Assembly: GCF_020731355.1 (NCBI RefSeq)
Contig: NZ_JAJFZK010000015.1
Span: 1-64,000 of the forward strand
DNA length: 64,000 bases
Reading direction: 5' to 3'
From: Bacillus sp. REN16
GTDB lineage: Bacteria; Bacillota; Bacilli; Bacillales; Bacillaceae_L
The notes beneath the pieces are model-generated. The model was not told the origin of the DNA, ran no database searches, and worked only from the letters and a program-made list of their open reading frames with translations. Below, piece after piece: positions 1 to 9,965 of this stretch (position 1 is the first letter of the stretch; each line of letters opens with the position of its first letter). Both the position numbers and the translations under genes were made by a program.

Positions 1-62
1 AGCTCTTCAGCGCCGATGGTAGTTGGGACTTTGTCCCTGTGAGAGTAGGACGTCGCTAGGCA
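1..62 (+). rRNA. rrf: 5S ribosomal RNA, 3' part
   Basis: The first 62 bases match the 3' half of Bacillus 5S rRNA from memory: the GCGCCGATGGTAGT segment, the loop with CCCTGTGAGAGTAGGACG, and the closing helix I strand. The 5' half lies before the window. In B. subtilis rRNA operons also precede ctsR, so the position fits. The exact 3' end is uncertain by one or two bases. Confidence 0.93.
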
Positions 63-70
63 CCCAAGAA

Positions 71-98
71 GATCAGCCATTATGGTTGGTCTTTTTTT
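71..98 (+). terminator. Intrinsic terminator of the rRNA operon
   Basis: An 8-bp stem, GATCAGCC pairing with GGTTGGTC through a 5-base loop, is followed by seven T residues. It starts about 9 bases after the 5S rRNA and closes the rRNA transcription unit. No tRNA genes follow the 5S here. Confidence 0.85.
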
Positions 99-171
99 GT
101 TATTAAAGATCTGAGCCGGAAAATAAAAGGAAAAAGTTTCGCCTATAAAGTAATTATTATTAAAAAACTCT

Positions 172-305
172 TAAATTGACGGAGAAATTCCTCCTATTGA
201 GTCGAAAAACACGAAAATAGGGGATTTTGCTTTTAATAGTCGGAAAACCTCCCCTTATTCACTCCGAAATGGGTTCCGTTCCGTATTTATTCGGAAAACC
301 CCCGC
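172..305. repeat. Degenerate CGGA/TCCG palindromic repeat cluster (family R3, copy A)
   Basis: This non-coding stretch carries several short imperfect palindromes built on CGGA...TCC units, such as ACGGAGAAATTCCTCC and TAATAGTCGGAAAACCTCC. A related cluster lies at about 54205-54450, where TAATAGTCGGACTATCTCC recurs. The rest of the gap between the 5S terminator and the next gene (99-604) holds no supported gene. A TATAAT hexamer at 501-506 has no convincing -35 partner. The repeat assignment rests on visual similarity of two copies. Confidence 0.45.
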
Positions 306-604
306 ATACTATCTCTTTTTATAAAATCAATGAAAATGCAATACGACTGCTACTCCCATATATCCTGTTAAATTTTACACCCCACAAATACTCAATATTT
401 TAAATCAAATTGCTTATGATAAAAATGTCTAAGTTCCTAAGACTGAAATACTATTCTAAAAAAAGGAGTCAGGACAATCATAAACTTTTTAAGGGAATCG
501 TATAATGATAAAACACTTATTTTTTCTCTTTTTAATAAAGGGGATTTTGAATACCTATCGAATACTTTAAGGTACAGGATTTATGAACAGGAGGGGATGT
601 GACA

Positions 605-1306
605 ATGGCAGATTTTTTTGCATCGTTCCAGACGCACGAATTTATAACGATGGCGATACGTATTTTTATGGCAGCGTTATTATGTGGATTAGTTGGATTG
701 GAGAGAGAGGTTCATAAACATCCTGCTGGATTCCGTACACATTTACTGGTCGGAGTCGGTTCTTGTTTAATGATGCTCATGTCCATCTTTGGGTTTCAGC
801 CTTACTTGGAGATGAGTACAAATGTCCGCTTTGACCCGGCACGAATTCCTTCATATGTGATTAGCGGGATTGGATTTTTGGGTGCGGGGACCATTTTAGT
901 AAGGGATGCAACGGTTCGTGGATTAACGACGGCAGCATCAATTTGGGTGGTTGCAGGCCTTGGGTTAATCATAGGGCTAGGGATGTATGCTCCGGCTATA
1001 TTAACAACCATTGTGGTTTTATTGAGCTTGATTTTTCTAAACCGGTTTGAAGAATTCTTTTTTAAATCTCGAAAGCGTAGGGTTGTTCATATCATTATCA
1101 ATGAGGATATTTCTTCATTTTCAGCCATCTTAAAGTTATTTAAGGATAATGGTTTTAAGGTAAGGGATTTTAATATTAAGTATTCGAAGGATAAATCGGA
1201 TAATAATTGCCAGTACACGGTTGAGGTGGAAGTGGCAAGTAAAAATGAGCGCTTACGTTTATATGAAGAAATGTCAAAACAGGAAATCGTACAAAAAATT
1301 TTTTAA
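605..1306 (+). CDS. MgtC/SapB family membrane protein
   Basis: This encodes a 233-residue inner-membrane protein of the MgtC/SapB family. About four hydrophobic segments fill the first 150 residues, and the family signature GLEREVHKHPAGFRTH is at residues 31-46. A soluble C-terminal domain of about 80 residues follows, as in MgtC-type proteins with an ACT-like tail. The ATG at 605 is preferred over the in-frame GTG at 599 because AGGAGGGG ends at 596, which suits only the ATG. Family members are linked to magnesium limitation, acid stress or F-type ATPase modulation; the actual role here is unknown. The gene stands alone between the rRNA operon and ctsR, a position where B. subtilis has no such gene. 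Confidence 0.8.
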   Translation: MADFFASFQTHEFITMAIRIFMAALLCGLVGLEREVHKHPAGFRTHLLVGVGSCLMMLMSIFGFQPYLEMSTNVRFDPARIPSYVISGIGFLGAGTILVRDATVRGLTTAASIWVVAGLGLIIGLGMYAPAILTTIVVLLSLIFLNRFEEFFFKSRKRRVVHIIINEDISSFSAILKLFKDNGFKVRDFNIKYSKDKSDNNCQYTVEVEVASKNERLRLYEEMSKQEIVQKIF

Positions 1307-1410
1307 TTTGGTGTTTAGATATATACTGGATTTGGAAAGTATAGGATAGTAAAGCCTTGTGAACGGTAAATGATTGCCAATTTCTGCTTTCAATTATAAA
1401 TGCGAAATAG

Positions 1411-1439
1411 TTGAAAAATGAGTGCAATCATTTTATATT
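1411..1439 (+). promoter_or_regulatory. SigA-type promoter of the ctsR operon
   Basis: TTGAAA (1411-1416), a 17-base spacer and TATATT (1434-1439) form a good housekeeping promoter. It lies just before the CtsR operator, so the repressor would cover the start site. A second overlapping hexamer, TATAAT at 1439-1444, has no suitably spaced -35. Confidence 0.65.
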
Positions 1440-1447
1440 ATAATTAT

Positions 1448-1464
1448 AGTCAAATATAGTCAAA
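1448..1464 (+). promoter_or_regulatory. CtsR operator (heptad direct repeat)
   Basis: AGTCAAA-TAT-AGTCAAA matches the CtsR consensus of two RGTCAAA heptads separated by NAN exactly. It sits between the -10 box and the ctsR ribosome binding site, as expected for an autoregulated class III heat-shock operon. Confidence 0.92.
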
Positions 1465-1486
1465 GTCAAGGTGAGGTGTGGTCATA

Positions 1487-1948
1487 ATGAGGAATATATC
1501 TGATATCATAGAACATTATTTAAAAAGTGTTCTTGATACAAGTGATCGAGCTATAGTTGAGATTAAAAGAAGTGAGATTGCCGATAAATTTGAATGTGTC
1601 CCATCTCAAATCAACTATGTGATAAATACAAGGTTTACCTTAGAACGAGGCTACCTGGTGGAAAGTAAAAGAGGTGGCGGGGGTTACATTCGGATTATGA
1701 GAGTAAAATCAAATGACGACTCTCATTTAATTAATCAGCTTGTACGTCTTATTGATAAACGGGTCTCTCAAACAAGTGCGGAGGATGTCATTTTGCGTTT
1801 GATTGAAGAGGAAGTCATCTCGAAAAGAGAGGCAAAGATCATGCTGAGTGTAATTGACCGTTCTGTCTTGTTTATAGAGCTTCCACATCGGGATGAATTA
1901 AGGGCCAGAATGCTAAAGGCAATGCTTACATCCCTTATGTACAGATAA
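1487..1948 (+). CDS. ctsR: CtsR, transcriptional repressor of class III stress genes
   Basis: CtsR is a dimeric winged-helix repressor of clpC, clpP, clpE and its own operon, inactivated by heat and controlled by McsB and ClpC. The 153-residue product has the N-terminal DNA-binding helix-turn-helix (CVPSQINYVINTRF), the tetraglycine wing loop KRGGGGYIRI that acts as thermosensor, and the C-terminal dimerisation domain ending in MLKAMLTSL. The ATG at 1487 is chosen because AAGGTGAGGTG is well spaced for it and B. subtilis CtsR starts at the equivalent residue; a GTG at 1478 overlaps that site. It is first in the operon and directly downstream of its own operator. Confidence 0.97.
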   Translation: MRNISDIIEHYLKSVLDTSDRAIVEIKRSEIADKFECVPSQINYVINTRFTLERGYLVESKRGGGGYIRIMRVKSNDDSHLINQLVRLIDKRVSQTSAEDVILRLIEEEVISKREAKIMLSVIDRSVLFIELPHRDELRARMLKAMLTSLMYR

Positions 1949-1950
1949 AA

Positions 1951-2143
1951 AGTTAATTAATCAGCAGGGTAAAACCCATGCTGAATTAAGTTAAAGCCCC
2001 CGGCGGATGCCACGATTTTTTAAAGGGAATCTTCGAGCTTAAGATCAAAGACTAAGAACCGCTACATCCTGATGTCTTCGTCTTTGTGACTCACATCGTG
2101 TGGGCCTAAAAAATCGGGCGCAAATACGCCAAGGTGCATTTGA
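1951..2143. repeat. Dispersed structured intergenic repeat R1, copy 1 (full length)
   Basis: This element of about 190 bp fills the ctsR-mcsA gap, which is only a few bases long in B. subtilis. It begins with a hairpin (TTAATCAGCA pairing with TGCTGAATTAA, with an inner GGG/CCC stem) and continues with GTTAAAGCC and CGGCGGATGCC. A central part carries GATGTCTTCGTCTTTGTGAC. It ends with the hairpin arms CAAATACGCC and GGTGCATTTG. The mcsA ribosome binding site starts about 8 bases later. It closely resembles the copy at 6293-6480. Confidence 0.85.
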
Positions 2144-2163
2144 TAAAGTAGGAAGGTGTTATC

Positions 2164-2709
2164 ATGATATGCCAAGAATGTAATCAACGCCCTGCGACTT
2201 TTCATTTTACAAAGGTTATTAATGGTGAAAAAACAGAAATTCATATTTGTGAACATTGTGTTCAAGAAAAAAGTGAGATGTTCATGTTTCCGGGAACATC
2301 TGGGTTTTCAATAGATAACTTATTAGCGGGGCTACTTCAGTTTGAGCCACTTGCAGGTTCAAATCAAAATGCATTTCAAAAAAATGAAGTATTACAATGT
2401 GAGAATTGTAAAATGACTTTTCAACAATTTGCAAAGATAGGACGGTTTGGATGTTCACATTGCTATCCAACCTTTGAAAAACAACTTACCCCAATCTTAA
2501 AACGTCTGCATAGTGGCAATACACATCACACAGGGAAAATTCCAAAACGAATCGGCGGCTCCTTCCATATTCGGAAAGAGATTGAACAACTAAAGCAAAA
2601 AATGCAGGAATATATTTCTTTAGAGGAATTTGAAAAAGCTGCTGATGTTCGTGACCACGTTAGAGCACTCGAAAAAAGGCTGAGTGGTTACACAGAGGGG
2701 GAGGTTTAA
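2164..2709 (+). CDS. mcsA: McsA, zinc-finger activator of McsB arginine kinase
   Basis: McsA binds and stimulates the protein-arginine kinase McsB and takes part in ClpC-dependent CtsR control and metal or redox stress sensing. The 181-residue product has four CxxC pairs: CQEC at the N-terminus, CEHC near residue 31, CENC near residue 80, and CSHC about 17 residues further on. A UVR-like coiled-coil motif follows at about residues 140-175 (LEEFEKAADVRDHVRALE). It is preceded by GGAAGGTG and followed 3 bases later by mcsB. An R1 repeat separates it from ctsR, so its translation cannot be coupled to ctsR here. Confidence 0.95.
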   Translation: MICQECNQRPATFHFTKVINGEKTEIHICEHCVQEKSEMFMFPGTSGFSIDNLLAGLLQFEPLAGSNQNAFQKNEVLQCENCKMTFQQFAKIGRFGCSHCYPTFEKQLTPILKRLHSGNTHHTGKIPKRIGGSFHIRKEIEQLKQKMQEYISLEEFEKAADVRDHVRALEKRLSGYTEGEV

Positions 2710-2712
2710 TCA

Positions 2713-3810
2713 ATGTCACTTGAGCATTTTATCAATCAAGCCTTAAGTGCTTGGATGAGTCAAGAAGGTCCTGATTCAGATATTGTCTTGAGTTCACGGA
2801 TTAGGCTTGCTCGGAATTTGAAAAACGTACCATTTTCAACCGTTAATTCAAATGAGGAGGCCGAGCAAATTGTAGATGTCTTTCAAAAAGGATTTGCGGG
2901 GAAGAGTTTCCCCTCAATAGGGGAACTTGAATTATTAAAAATGATGGAACTTCAGCCCAATGAAAAAAGGGTACTTGTTGAAAAGCATTTAATAAGCCCG
3001 CATTTAGCCGAAAACTCTACATTTGGAGCTTGTCTATTATCCGAAAATGAAGAAATTAGCATCATGATTAATGAAGAGGACCATATCCGAATACAATGTT
3101 TATTCCCAGGGTTGCAATTATCCGAAAGCTTGAAGGTTGCAAATAACTTGGATGACTGGATCGAAGAGCATGTTGATTATGCATTTGATGAAACAAGAGG
3201 ATATTTAACTAGCTGTCCAACAAATGTGGGAACAGGATTAAGAGCATCTGTAATGATGCATCTCCCAGCACTTATCCTTACCCATCAAATGAGTCGCATA
3301 ATACCGGCGATTAATCAACTAGGTCTAGTTGTTAGAGGAATTTATGGTGAAGGCAGTGAGGCGTTAGGAAATATTTTTCAAATCTCCAACCAAATCACAC
3401 TGGGCAAGACAGAAGAAGATATTGTGGAAGATTTAGAGAGTGTAGTTGCGCAATTGATTGCACAAGAGCGCTCTGCACGAGAAGCACTTGTGAAAACTTC
3501 CAACATTCAGCTGGAGGACCGTGTTTTTCGTTCCTATGGGGTTTTAGCTAATAGCAGAATCATTGAATCGAAGGAAGCAGCAAAGTGTTTATCAGATGTT
3601 CGATTAGGCATTGATCTCGGACTTATAAAAGATATATCGAGAACGATCCTTAATGAACTCATGACATTAACTCAACCGGGATTCTTACAGGTCTATGCAG
3701 GTGGGGTATTAAGGCCAAATGAAAGGGATGTCAGAAGGGCGTCTATGATTCGAGAAAGGTTGAAGCTAGAAAAAAATAAGACTACCAACACGGAGGGTGA
3801 TGGGTTATGA
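2713..3810 (+). CDS. mcsB: McsB, protein arginine kinase
   Basis: McsB phosphorylates arginines on CtsR and other proteins, marking them for degradation by ClpC-ClpP. The 365-residue product has the guanido-phosphotransferase fold: the nucleotide-binding [10 protein letters not shown] near residue 28, the catalytic [18 protein letters not shown] around residues 168-185, and a C-terminal arginine-rich stretch [11 protein letters not shown] resembling the phosphoarginine-binding RDxxRA motif. The stop codon overlaps the clpC start as ATGA, indicating translational coupling. All catalytic blocks look intact. Confidence 0.96.
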   Translation: MSLEHFINQALSAWMSQEGPDSDIVLSSRIRLARNLKNVPFSTVNSNEEAEQIVDVFQKGFAGKSFPSIGELELLKMMELQPNEKRVLVEKHLISPHLAENSTFGACLLSENEEISIMINEEDHIRIQCLFPGLQLSESLKVANNLDDWIEEHVDYAFDETRGYLTSCPTNVGTGLRASVMMHLPALILTHQMSRIIPAINQLGLVVRGIYGEGSEALGNIFQISNQITLGKTEEDIVEDLESVVAQLIAQERSAREALVKTSNIQLEDRVFRSYGVLANSRIIESKEAAKCLSDVRLGIDLGLIKDISRTILNELMTLTQPGFLQVYAGGVLRPNERDVRRASMIRERLKLEKNKTTNTEGDGL

Positions 3811-6251
3811 TGTTTGGCAGATTTACTGAGCGTGCTCAAAAGGTGTTAGCGTTAGCTCAAGAGGAAGCTGTTCGATTGGGACATAACAATATAGGTACTG
3901 AACATGTATTATTAGGTCTTATACGTGAAGGCGAAGGAATCGCTGCAAAGGCCCTTCTTGCACTTGGATTAGGTCCAGAAAAAATTCAAAAAGAGGTAGA
4001 AGCTTTAATTGGCCGTGGCCAGGAAGGTTCACAGACCATACATTATACACCGCGTGCTAAAAAAGTCATTGAACTATCAATGGATGAGGCCCGTAAACTT
4101 GGTCATTCTTATGTTGGAACTGAGCACATCTTACTTGGATTAATTCGTGAAGGTGAGGGTGTTGCTGCAAGAGTATTAAATAATCTTGGAGTGAGCCTTA
4201 ATAAAGCTCGTCAACAGGTTCTACAACTGTTGGGAAGCAATGAGTCATCATCAGGGCATCATGGCGGAGGTTCAGCAAATGCAAATACGCCAACACTTGA
4301 TAGCCTAGCACGAGATCTTACAGCGATTGCTAGAGAAGGCAGCCTTGATCCAGTGATTGGGCGCAGCAAAGAGATTCAACGTGTAATCGAGGTGCTTAGC
4401 CGCCGAACAAAAAATAACCCTGTTTTAATTGGGGAACCGGGTGTCGGTAAGACCGCAATCGCTGAAGGATTAGCCCAACAGATCGTCAACAATGAAGTTC
4501 CTGAAACGCTTCGTGATAAACGTGTAATGACCCTTGATATGGGGACCGTTGTTGCGGGTACAAAATACCGCGGTGAATTTGAGGATCGTTTGAAAAAGGT
4601 AATGGATGAGATTCGCCAAGCAGGCAATATTATTCTATTCATTGATGAACTTCATACATTAATTGGAGCAGGTGGTGCTGAAGGGGCGATAGATGCATCA
4701 AATATTTTAAAGCCATCTCTTGCTCGCGGCGAACTGCAATGTATCGGTGCAACCACATTAGATGAGTATAGAAAATACATTGAAAAAGATGCTGCTCTAG
4801 AGCGTCGTTTCCAACCAATTCAGGTGGATGAACCGTCTGTTGACGAATCCATTTTAATTTTAAAAGGATTGCGTGACCGTTATGAGGCGCACCATAGAGT
4901 ATCCATTTCTGATGAATCGATTATACAAGCAGTTAAACTTTCAGACCGGTATATTTCAGACCGCTTTTTACCAGATAAGGCAATTGATTTGATTGATGAG
5001 GCAGGTTCAAAGGTTCGTCTTCGTTCATATACGGCTCCACCGAATTTAAAGGAGCTTGAACTAAAGCTTGAAGAGGTTCGCAAGGAAAAGGATGCGGCTG
5101 TTCAAAGTCAGGAATTTGAAAAAGCAGCTTCATTACGAGATTCAGAGCAACGCCTTCGTGAACAGTTAGAAGAAACAAAGAAAAACTGGAAGGAAAAACA
5201 GGGCCAAGAGAATTCTGAGGTTACGGTTGATGATATCGCAATGGTTGTATCTAGCTGGACTGGGGTGCCAGTATCTAAATTAGCCCAAACAGAAGCAGAT
5301 AAGCTACTTAACATGGAGGAAATCCTTCATTCACGCGTAATTGGTCAAGAAGAAGCTGTAAAGGCTGTTTCTAAGGCTGTAAGACGTTCACGTGCGGGTT
5401 TAAAGGATCCGAAGCGCCCAACAGGCTCATTCATATTCCTAGGGCCAACAGGGGTCGGGAAAACAGAATTAGCACGTGCTTTAGCGGAATCCATTTTTGG
5501 TGATGAGGATGCAATGATCCGTGTCGATATGTCGGAGTACATGGAGAAGCACTCCACATCAAGATTAGTCGGTTCACCTCCTGGATATGTTGGCTATGAA
5601 GAAGGTGGCCAATTAACCGAAAAGGTTCGCCGTAAGCCATATTCTGTTGTCCTTCTGGATGAAATTGAAAAAGCACACCCTGATGTGTTTAATATTTTAC
5701 TTCAGGTACTAGAGGATGGACGTTTGACAGACTCTAAGGGTCGTACGGTTGATTTTAGAAATACAATCCTAATCATGACGTCGAACGTTGGAGCTAGTAC
5801 ACTGAAACGAAACAAATATGTCGGCTTTGCGCTTGACGATGAGAAACAAGATTATCGAAACATGAGGGATAAGGTAATGGAAGAGCTAAAGAAAGCATTC
5901 CGCCCAGAGTTCCTTAACCGTATTGATGAGACCATCGTCTTCCACTCACTCGAGAAGAAGCATTTAAGAGAAATCGTTACCCTTATGGGAGATCAGTTAA
6001 CAAAACGTCTGCAAGAGCAAGAATTTGAGCTTGAATTAACAGAAAGCGCGAAAGATCGAATTGCTGAAGAAGGGTATGATCCAGAATACGGGGCACGTCC
6101 TTTACGCCGTGCGATTCAGAAGCAAATCGAAGACCGTTTGTCTGAAGAACTATTACGCGGTAATATAGAAAAAGGAAAGAAAATCGTAATGGACTTTAAT
6201 AACGGTGAATTCGTCATTCACACGGAAGAAACAAAAGAAACAGTGAAATAA
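3807..6251 (+). CDS. clpC: ClpC, AAA+ unfoldase of the ClpCP protease
   Basis: ClpC unfolds substrates and feeds them to ClpP in general and heat-shock proteolysis. The 814-residue protein has the duplicated Clp N domain (residues 1-145), a first AAA+ module with GEPGVGKT and Walker B LFIDELHT, and a middle domain carrying a UVR-like stretch ([11 protein letters not shown] near residue 436). A second AAA+ module follows with GPTGVGKT and [11 protein letters not shown], and a VGF loop (KYVGF) for docking to ClpP. It is colinear with B. subtilis ClpC and starts [11 protein letters not shown] in the same way. It is the last gene of the CtsR operon before a terminator-like hairpin. Confidence 0.98.
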   Translation: MMFGRFTERAQKVLALAQEEAVRLGHNNIGTEHVLLGLIREGEGIAAKALLALGLGPEKIQKEVEALIGRGQEGSQTIHYTPRAKKVIELSMDEARKLGHSYVGTEHILLGLIREGEGVAARVLNNLGVSLNKARQQVLQLLGSNESSSGHHGGGSANANTPTLDSLARDLTAIAREGSLDPVIGRSKEIQRVIEVLSRRTKNNPVLIGEPGVGKTAIAEGLAQQIVNNEVPETLRDKRVMTLDMGTVVAGTKYRGEFEDRLKKVMDEIRQAGNIILFIDELHTLIGAGGAEGAIDASNILKPSLARGELQCIGATTLDEYRKYIEKDAALERRFQPIQVDEPSVDESILILKGLRDRYEAHHRVSISDESIIQAVKLSDRYISDRFLPDKAIDLIDEAGSKVRLRSYTAPPNLKELELKLEEVRKEKDAAVQSQEFEKAASLRDSEQRLREQLEETKKNWKEKQGQENSEVTVDDIAMVVSSWTGVPVSKLAQTEADKLLNMEEILHSRVIGQEEAVKAVSKAVRRSRAGLKDPKRPTGSFIFLGPTGVGKTELARALAESIFGDEDAMIRVDMSEYMEKHSTSRLVGSPPGYVGYEEGGQLTEKVRRKPYSVVLLDEIEKAHPDVFNILLQVLEDGRLTDSKGRTVDFRNTILIMTSNVGASTLKRNKYVGFALDDEKQDYRNMRDKVMEELKKAFRPEFLNRIDETIVFHSLEKKHLREIVTLMGDQLTKRLQEQEFELELTESAKDRIAEEGYDPEYGARPLRRAIQKQIEDRLSEELLRGNIEKGKKIVMDFNNGEFVIHTEETKETVK

Positions 6252-6277
6252 AAAAGCATGTAAATGCACATTGTAAG

Positions 6278-6502
6278 AGAGGTATACATCAATAGTTAAC
6301 TTTATTCAGGCTTTTGCTGAATAAAGTTAAAGCCTCCGGCGGATGCCACAGATTTTCAAAGGAAACTTTTCGAGCAAAGGATCAAAGACTAAGAACGCCA
6401 TGTCCTGATGTCTTCGTCTTTGTGACCCACCTCGTGTGGGCCTAAAAAATCTGGGCGCAAATACGCCTTGGCGTATTTGATTTGGTGTATACCTCTTTTT
6501 TT
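6278..6502 (+). terminator. Probable clpC terminator split by repeat R1
   Basis: The left arm 6278-6292 (AGAGGTATACATCAA) pairs over 15 bp, with one G·T, to the right arm 6481-6496 (TTTGGTGTATACCTCT). A run of T residues reaches 6502. Without the intervening 188 bp this would be a normal intrinsic terminator with a tiny loop. The whole of R1 copy 2 occupies the loop. Whether the distant arms still terminate transcription is unknown. radA follows with its own ribosome binding site 4 bases after the T run. Confidence 0.6.
6293..6480. repeat. Dispersed structured intergenic repeat R1, copy 2 (full length)
   Basis: This has the same architecture as copy 1. The left hairpin has a perfect 14-bp stem (TTAACTTTATTCAG with CTGAATAAAGTTAA), followed by AGCCTCCGGCGGATGCC. 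The central block contains AAAGACTAAGAACGCC and TGTGACCCACCTCGTGTGGG. The right hairpin is a perfect 10-bp stem, CAAATACGCC with GGCGTATTTG. Loop and stem bases differ from copy 1 but pairing is kept, which argues that the structure matters. Confidence 0.85.
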
Positions 6503-6523
6503 ATAAAGAAAGGATTAATGACG

Positions 6524-7894
6524 ATGGCAAAAACAAAGACAAAATTCACCTGCCAATCCTGTGGCTATGAATCGCCAAAATGGATGGGAAAATGCCCTGG
6601 ATGTAGTGCATGGAATTCATTAGTCGAGGAGACTTTGCATAAACCAGCAAGAAAAGGCGCTTTTGCTCATTCAAGTCCCACAGTTCAGCGCAAGCCTTCA
6701 CCCATCACTTCAATTGAGTCAGAAAATGAACCTAGAATGTTTACAACAAATAAGGAATTTAATCGTGTACTTGGCGGTGGAATCGTTAATGGTTCACTTG
6801 TTTTAATTGGTGGCGACCCAGGTATAGGGAAGTCTACGTTATTACTGCAAGTATCCTCACAAATAGCCAAACAAAGCAAAGTTCTATATATTTCCGGGGA
6901 AGAATCAGTCAAACAAACAAAACTAAGATCCGATCGTTTAGGGGTTTCTTCTGATCAGTTGTATGTTTTAGCGGAGACTGACCTTGAATTTATTTCCCAG
7001 ACAATTACCGAGTTAAATCCATCCTTTGTTGTAATTGATTCCATTCAAACGATTTATCACTCTGAAATCACTTCTGCTCCTGGCAGTGTTTCTCAGGTAC
7101 GAGAATGTACTGCGGAGCTAATGCGAATTGCAAAGACAAACGGGATCGCTATCTTTATTGTGGGCCATGTGACAAAAGAGGGTAATATTGCTGGTCCGCG
7201 TTTACTCGAGCATATGGTGGATACCGTTCTGTACTTTGAGGGAGAACGTCATCATACATATCGTATATTACGTGCAGTCAAGAACCGATTTGGTTCAACG
7301 AATGAAATGGGTATTTTTGAGATGAAGGAAAGCGGCCTTGAAGAAGTGGCGAACCCTTCGGAGATCTTTCTGGAGGAGCGTTCCGCGGGTGCTGCGGGGT
7401 CAACAGTTGTTGCTTCGATGGAAGGTACACGACCCGTTTTAGTCGAAATTCAGGCACTTATATCACCAACTAGTTTTGGTAATCCACGTCGTATGGCAAC
7501 AGGGATTGACCATAACAGGGTTTCATTATTAATGGCCGTATTGGAAAAAAGGGCAGGCTTCCTTTTGCAAAATCAAGATGCCTATTTGAAGGTCGCAGGT
7601 GGAGTAAAACTAGATGAACCCGCGGTTGATTTAGCAGTTGCCTTGAGTATCGCTTCCAGTTTTAAAGATCAATCGACAAATCCAGCAGATATCATTATTG
7701 GTGAAGTTGGTTTAACCGGAGAGGTAAGGCGTGTTTCGCGGATTGAGCAGCGAGTCCAGGAAGCAGCAAAACTTGGCTTCAAAAGAGTGATTCTTCCAGA
7801 ACGAAATTTAGGTGGGTGGACAATTCCAAAGGGAATCGAAGTCATCGGTGTGAGTGATATTAGACAGGCGATTCAACATACATTAGGAAAATAA
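6524..7894 (+). CDS. radA: RadA, DNA branch-migration ATPase
   Basis: RadA (Sms) is a RecA-like helicase that extends heteroduplex during recombination and repair. The 456-residue product has an N-terminal C4 zinc finger (C10, C13, C24, C27), Walker [11 protein letters not shown] with K103, the RadA-specific KNRFG motif around residue 255, and a C-terminal Lon-protease-like domain. The start at 6524 gives MAKTKTKF as in B. subtilis and is about 9 bases from AAGAAAGGA; an in-frame ATG at 6518 is too close to that site. In B. subtilis radA is followed by disA, but no disA is found here. Confidence 0.97.
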   Translation: MAKTKTKFTCQSCGYESPKWMGKCPGCSAWNSLVEETLHKPARKGAFAHSSPTVQRKPSPITSIESENEPRMFTTNKEFNRVLGGGIVNGSLVLIGGDPGIGKSTLLLQVSSQIAKQSKVLYISGEESVKQTKLRSDRLGVSSDQLYVLAETDLEFISQTITELNPSFVVIDSIQTIYHSEITSAPGSVSQVRECTAELMRIAKTNGIAIFIVGHVTKEGNIAGPRLLEHMVDTVLYFEGERHHTYRILRAVKNRFGSTNEMGIFEMKESGLEEVANPSEIFLEERSAGAAGSTVVASMEGTRPVLVEIQALISPTSFGNPRRMATGIDHNRVSLLMAVLEKRAGFLLQNQDAYLKVAGGVKLDEPAVDLAVALSIASSFKDQSTNPADIIIGEVGLTGEVRRVSRIEQRVQEAAKLGFKRVILPERNLGGWTIPKGIEVIGVSDIRQAIQHTLGK

Positions 7895-8170
7895 CCAATA
7901 ATTGCGCGTTAAAAAATCTGGAAAAAATGAAACATTTTTGTTTCTTAATTCGTATAGTATGTGTGAAATAGGTGGGACATCCGTTTTTCTCATACCAATT
8001 GAGTAAATAATTATTTTTAAAGAAGCAGTAATAATTTTATAAGCTTTTAAAAATAATATATGAGTAGCGTTTTACACATCTATGTCATTTGCTTTACATT
8101 TTTAAAAAGCTATTTATTGCAGGTTTCAATTGTTATAAAGTGTTAATAATGAATAGGAGGAGGTGAAGGA
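7895..8170. other. AT-rich gap radA-yacL; disA missing
   Basis: This is where disA (diadenylate cyclase, about 360 codons) lies in B. subtilis. Neither strand shows an open frame or fragment reminiscent of DisA. A small AT-rich hairpin (GAAACA with TGTTTC near 7930) is too weak to call a terminator. No promoter with well-spaced boxes was convincing, although yacL presumably needs one. Confidence 0.6.
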
Positions 8171-9262
8171 ATGTTAAAACGTATTGTGCAGCTCTTTTTT
8201 CTAATTGTCGGAGGTATGCTTGGAATTGTCTATCTGCCAGATTTATTAGGGCTGTTAAATATCGACAATATTCCATATCTAAATAATTCTTATACGCTTG
8301 CGATCTTAGGTGCTATTATATTATTTATTGTTACTTTTTGGTTAGTAGATTATATCGTAGGTTTAATTAAATGGCTTGAAGAGTCATTGATCAAAGCTCC
8401 TGTTACAGATGTTTTATTTGGAAGCTTAGGTTTGATTTCGGGATTAATTGTTGCGTTTTTAATTGTGATTCCATTAGACCGTATTTCATTTTCAGTTGTA
8501 AATACAGTGCTTCCTATTTTCATTACCCTGCTTTTAGGATACTTAGGTTTCCAAGTTGGTTTTAAAAAGCGGGATGAGCTTGTGAACTTATTCTCTATTA
8601 ACCGCGCTGGTAAGAAAAAGAGCTTGGAGGAAGAAGAAGTAAACCAACAAGCGAAAAAACTGAAAATCTTAGATACAAGTGTTATTATTGATGGACGTAT
8701 TGCGGATATATGCCAAACCGGGTTTCTTGAAGGAATCATTGTCATTCCTCGGTTTGTGCTAGAGGAGCTTCAGCATATAGCTGATTCTTCAGATGTGTTA
8801 AAGCGAAACCGCGGTAGAAGAGGTCTAGATATTTTAAATCGAATTCAAAAAGAACTGTCAATCAAGGTTGAAATCTACGAAGGTGATTTTGACGATATTC
8901 AAGAGGTTGATAGTAAGTTAGTAAAACTTGCAAAATTAACGATGGGTGTAGTTGTGACAAATGACTTTAACCTGAACAAAGTGTGTGAGCTGCAAAATGT
9001 GCCAGTGTTGAATATTAATGATCTTGCAAATGCAGTAAAACCGGTGGTATTACCTGGTGAAGAGTTAAGCGTTCAAGTCATTAAGGATGGAAAAGAGCAT
9101 AATCAAGGTGTCGCATATTTAGATGATGGTACGATGATTGTTGTCGAAGAAGGTCGTGACTATATTGGAAAACACATTGATGTTCTTGTAACGAGTGTTT
9201 TACAAACATCGGCGGGCCGAATGATATTTGCGAAGCCAAAATTACTTGAGAAAGCATTATAA
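8171..9262 (+). CDS. yacL: YacL, PIN and TRAM domain membrane protein
   Basis: The 363-residue protein has about four transmembrane segments in the first 130 residues. A PIN nuclease-like domain follows ([14 protein letters not shown] near residue 160, then further acidic residues and [11 protein letters not shown]), with a C-terminal TRAM domain (about residues 290-350) suggesting RNA binding. The combination is typical of YacL. Its exact function is not established; a membrane-anchored ribonuclease is a reasonable inference from the domains. The ATG follows GGAGGAGGTG. It lies 12 bases before ispD, with which it is probably co-transcribed. Confidence 0.9.
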   Translation: MLKRIVQLFFLIVGGMLGIVYLPDLLGLLNIDNIPYLNNSYTLAILGAIILFIVTFWLVDYIVGLIKWLEESLIKAPVTDVLFGSLGLISGLIVAFLIVIPLDRISFSVVNTVLPIFITLLLGYLGFQVGFKKRDELVNLFSINRAGKKKSLEEEEVNQQAKKLKILDTSVIIDGRIADICQTGFLEGIIVIPRFVLEELQHIADSSDVLKRNRGRRGLDILNRIQKELSIKVEIYEGDFDDIQEVDSKLVKLAKLTMGVVVTNDFNLNKVCELQNVPVLNINDLANAVKPVVLPGEELSVQVIKDGKEHNQGVAYLDDGTMIVVEEGRDYIGKHIDVLVTSVLQTSAGRMIFAKPKLLEKAL

Positions 9263-9961
<699 letters not shown>

Positions 9962-9965
9962 AAAA

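Noticed and set aside
2164-3810. McsA-McsB as a new toxin or phage-defence kinase pair
   Set aside because: Both are clear orthologues of the known ctsR operon members in the conserved order.
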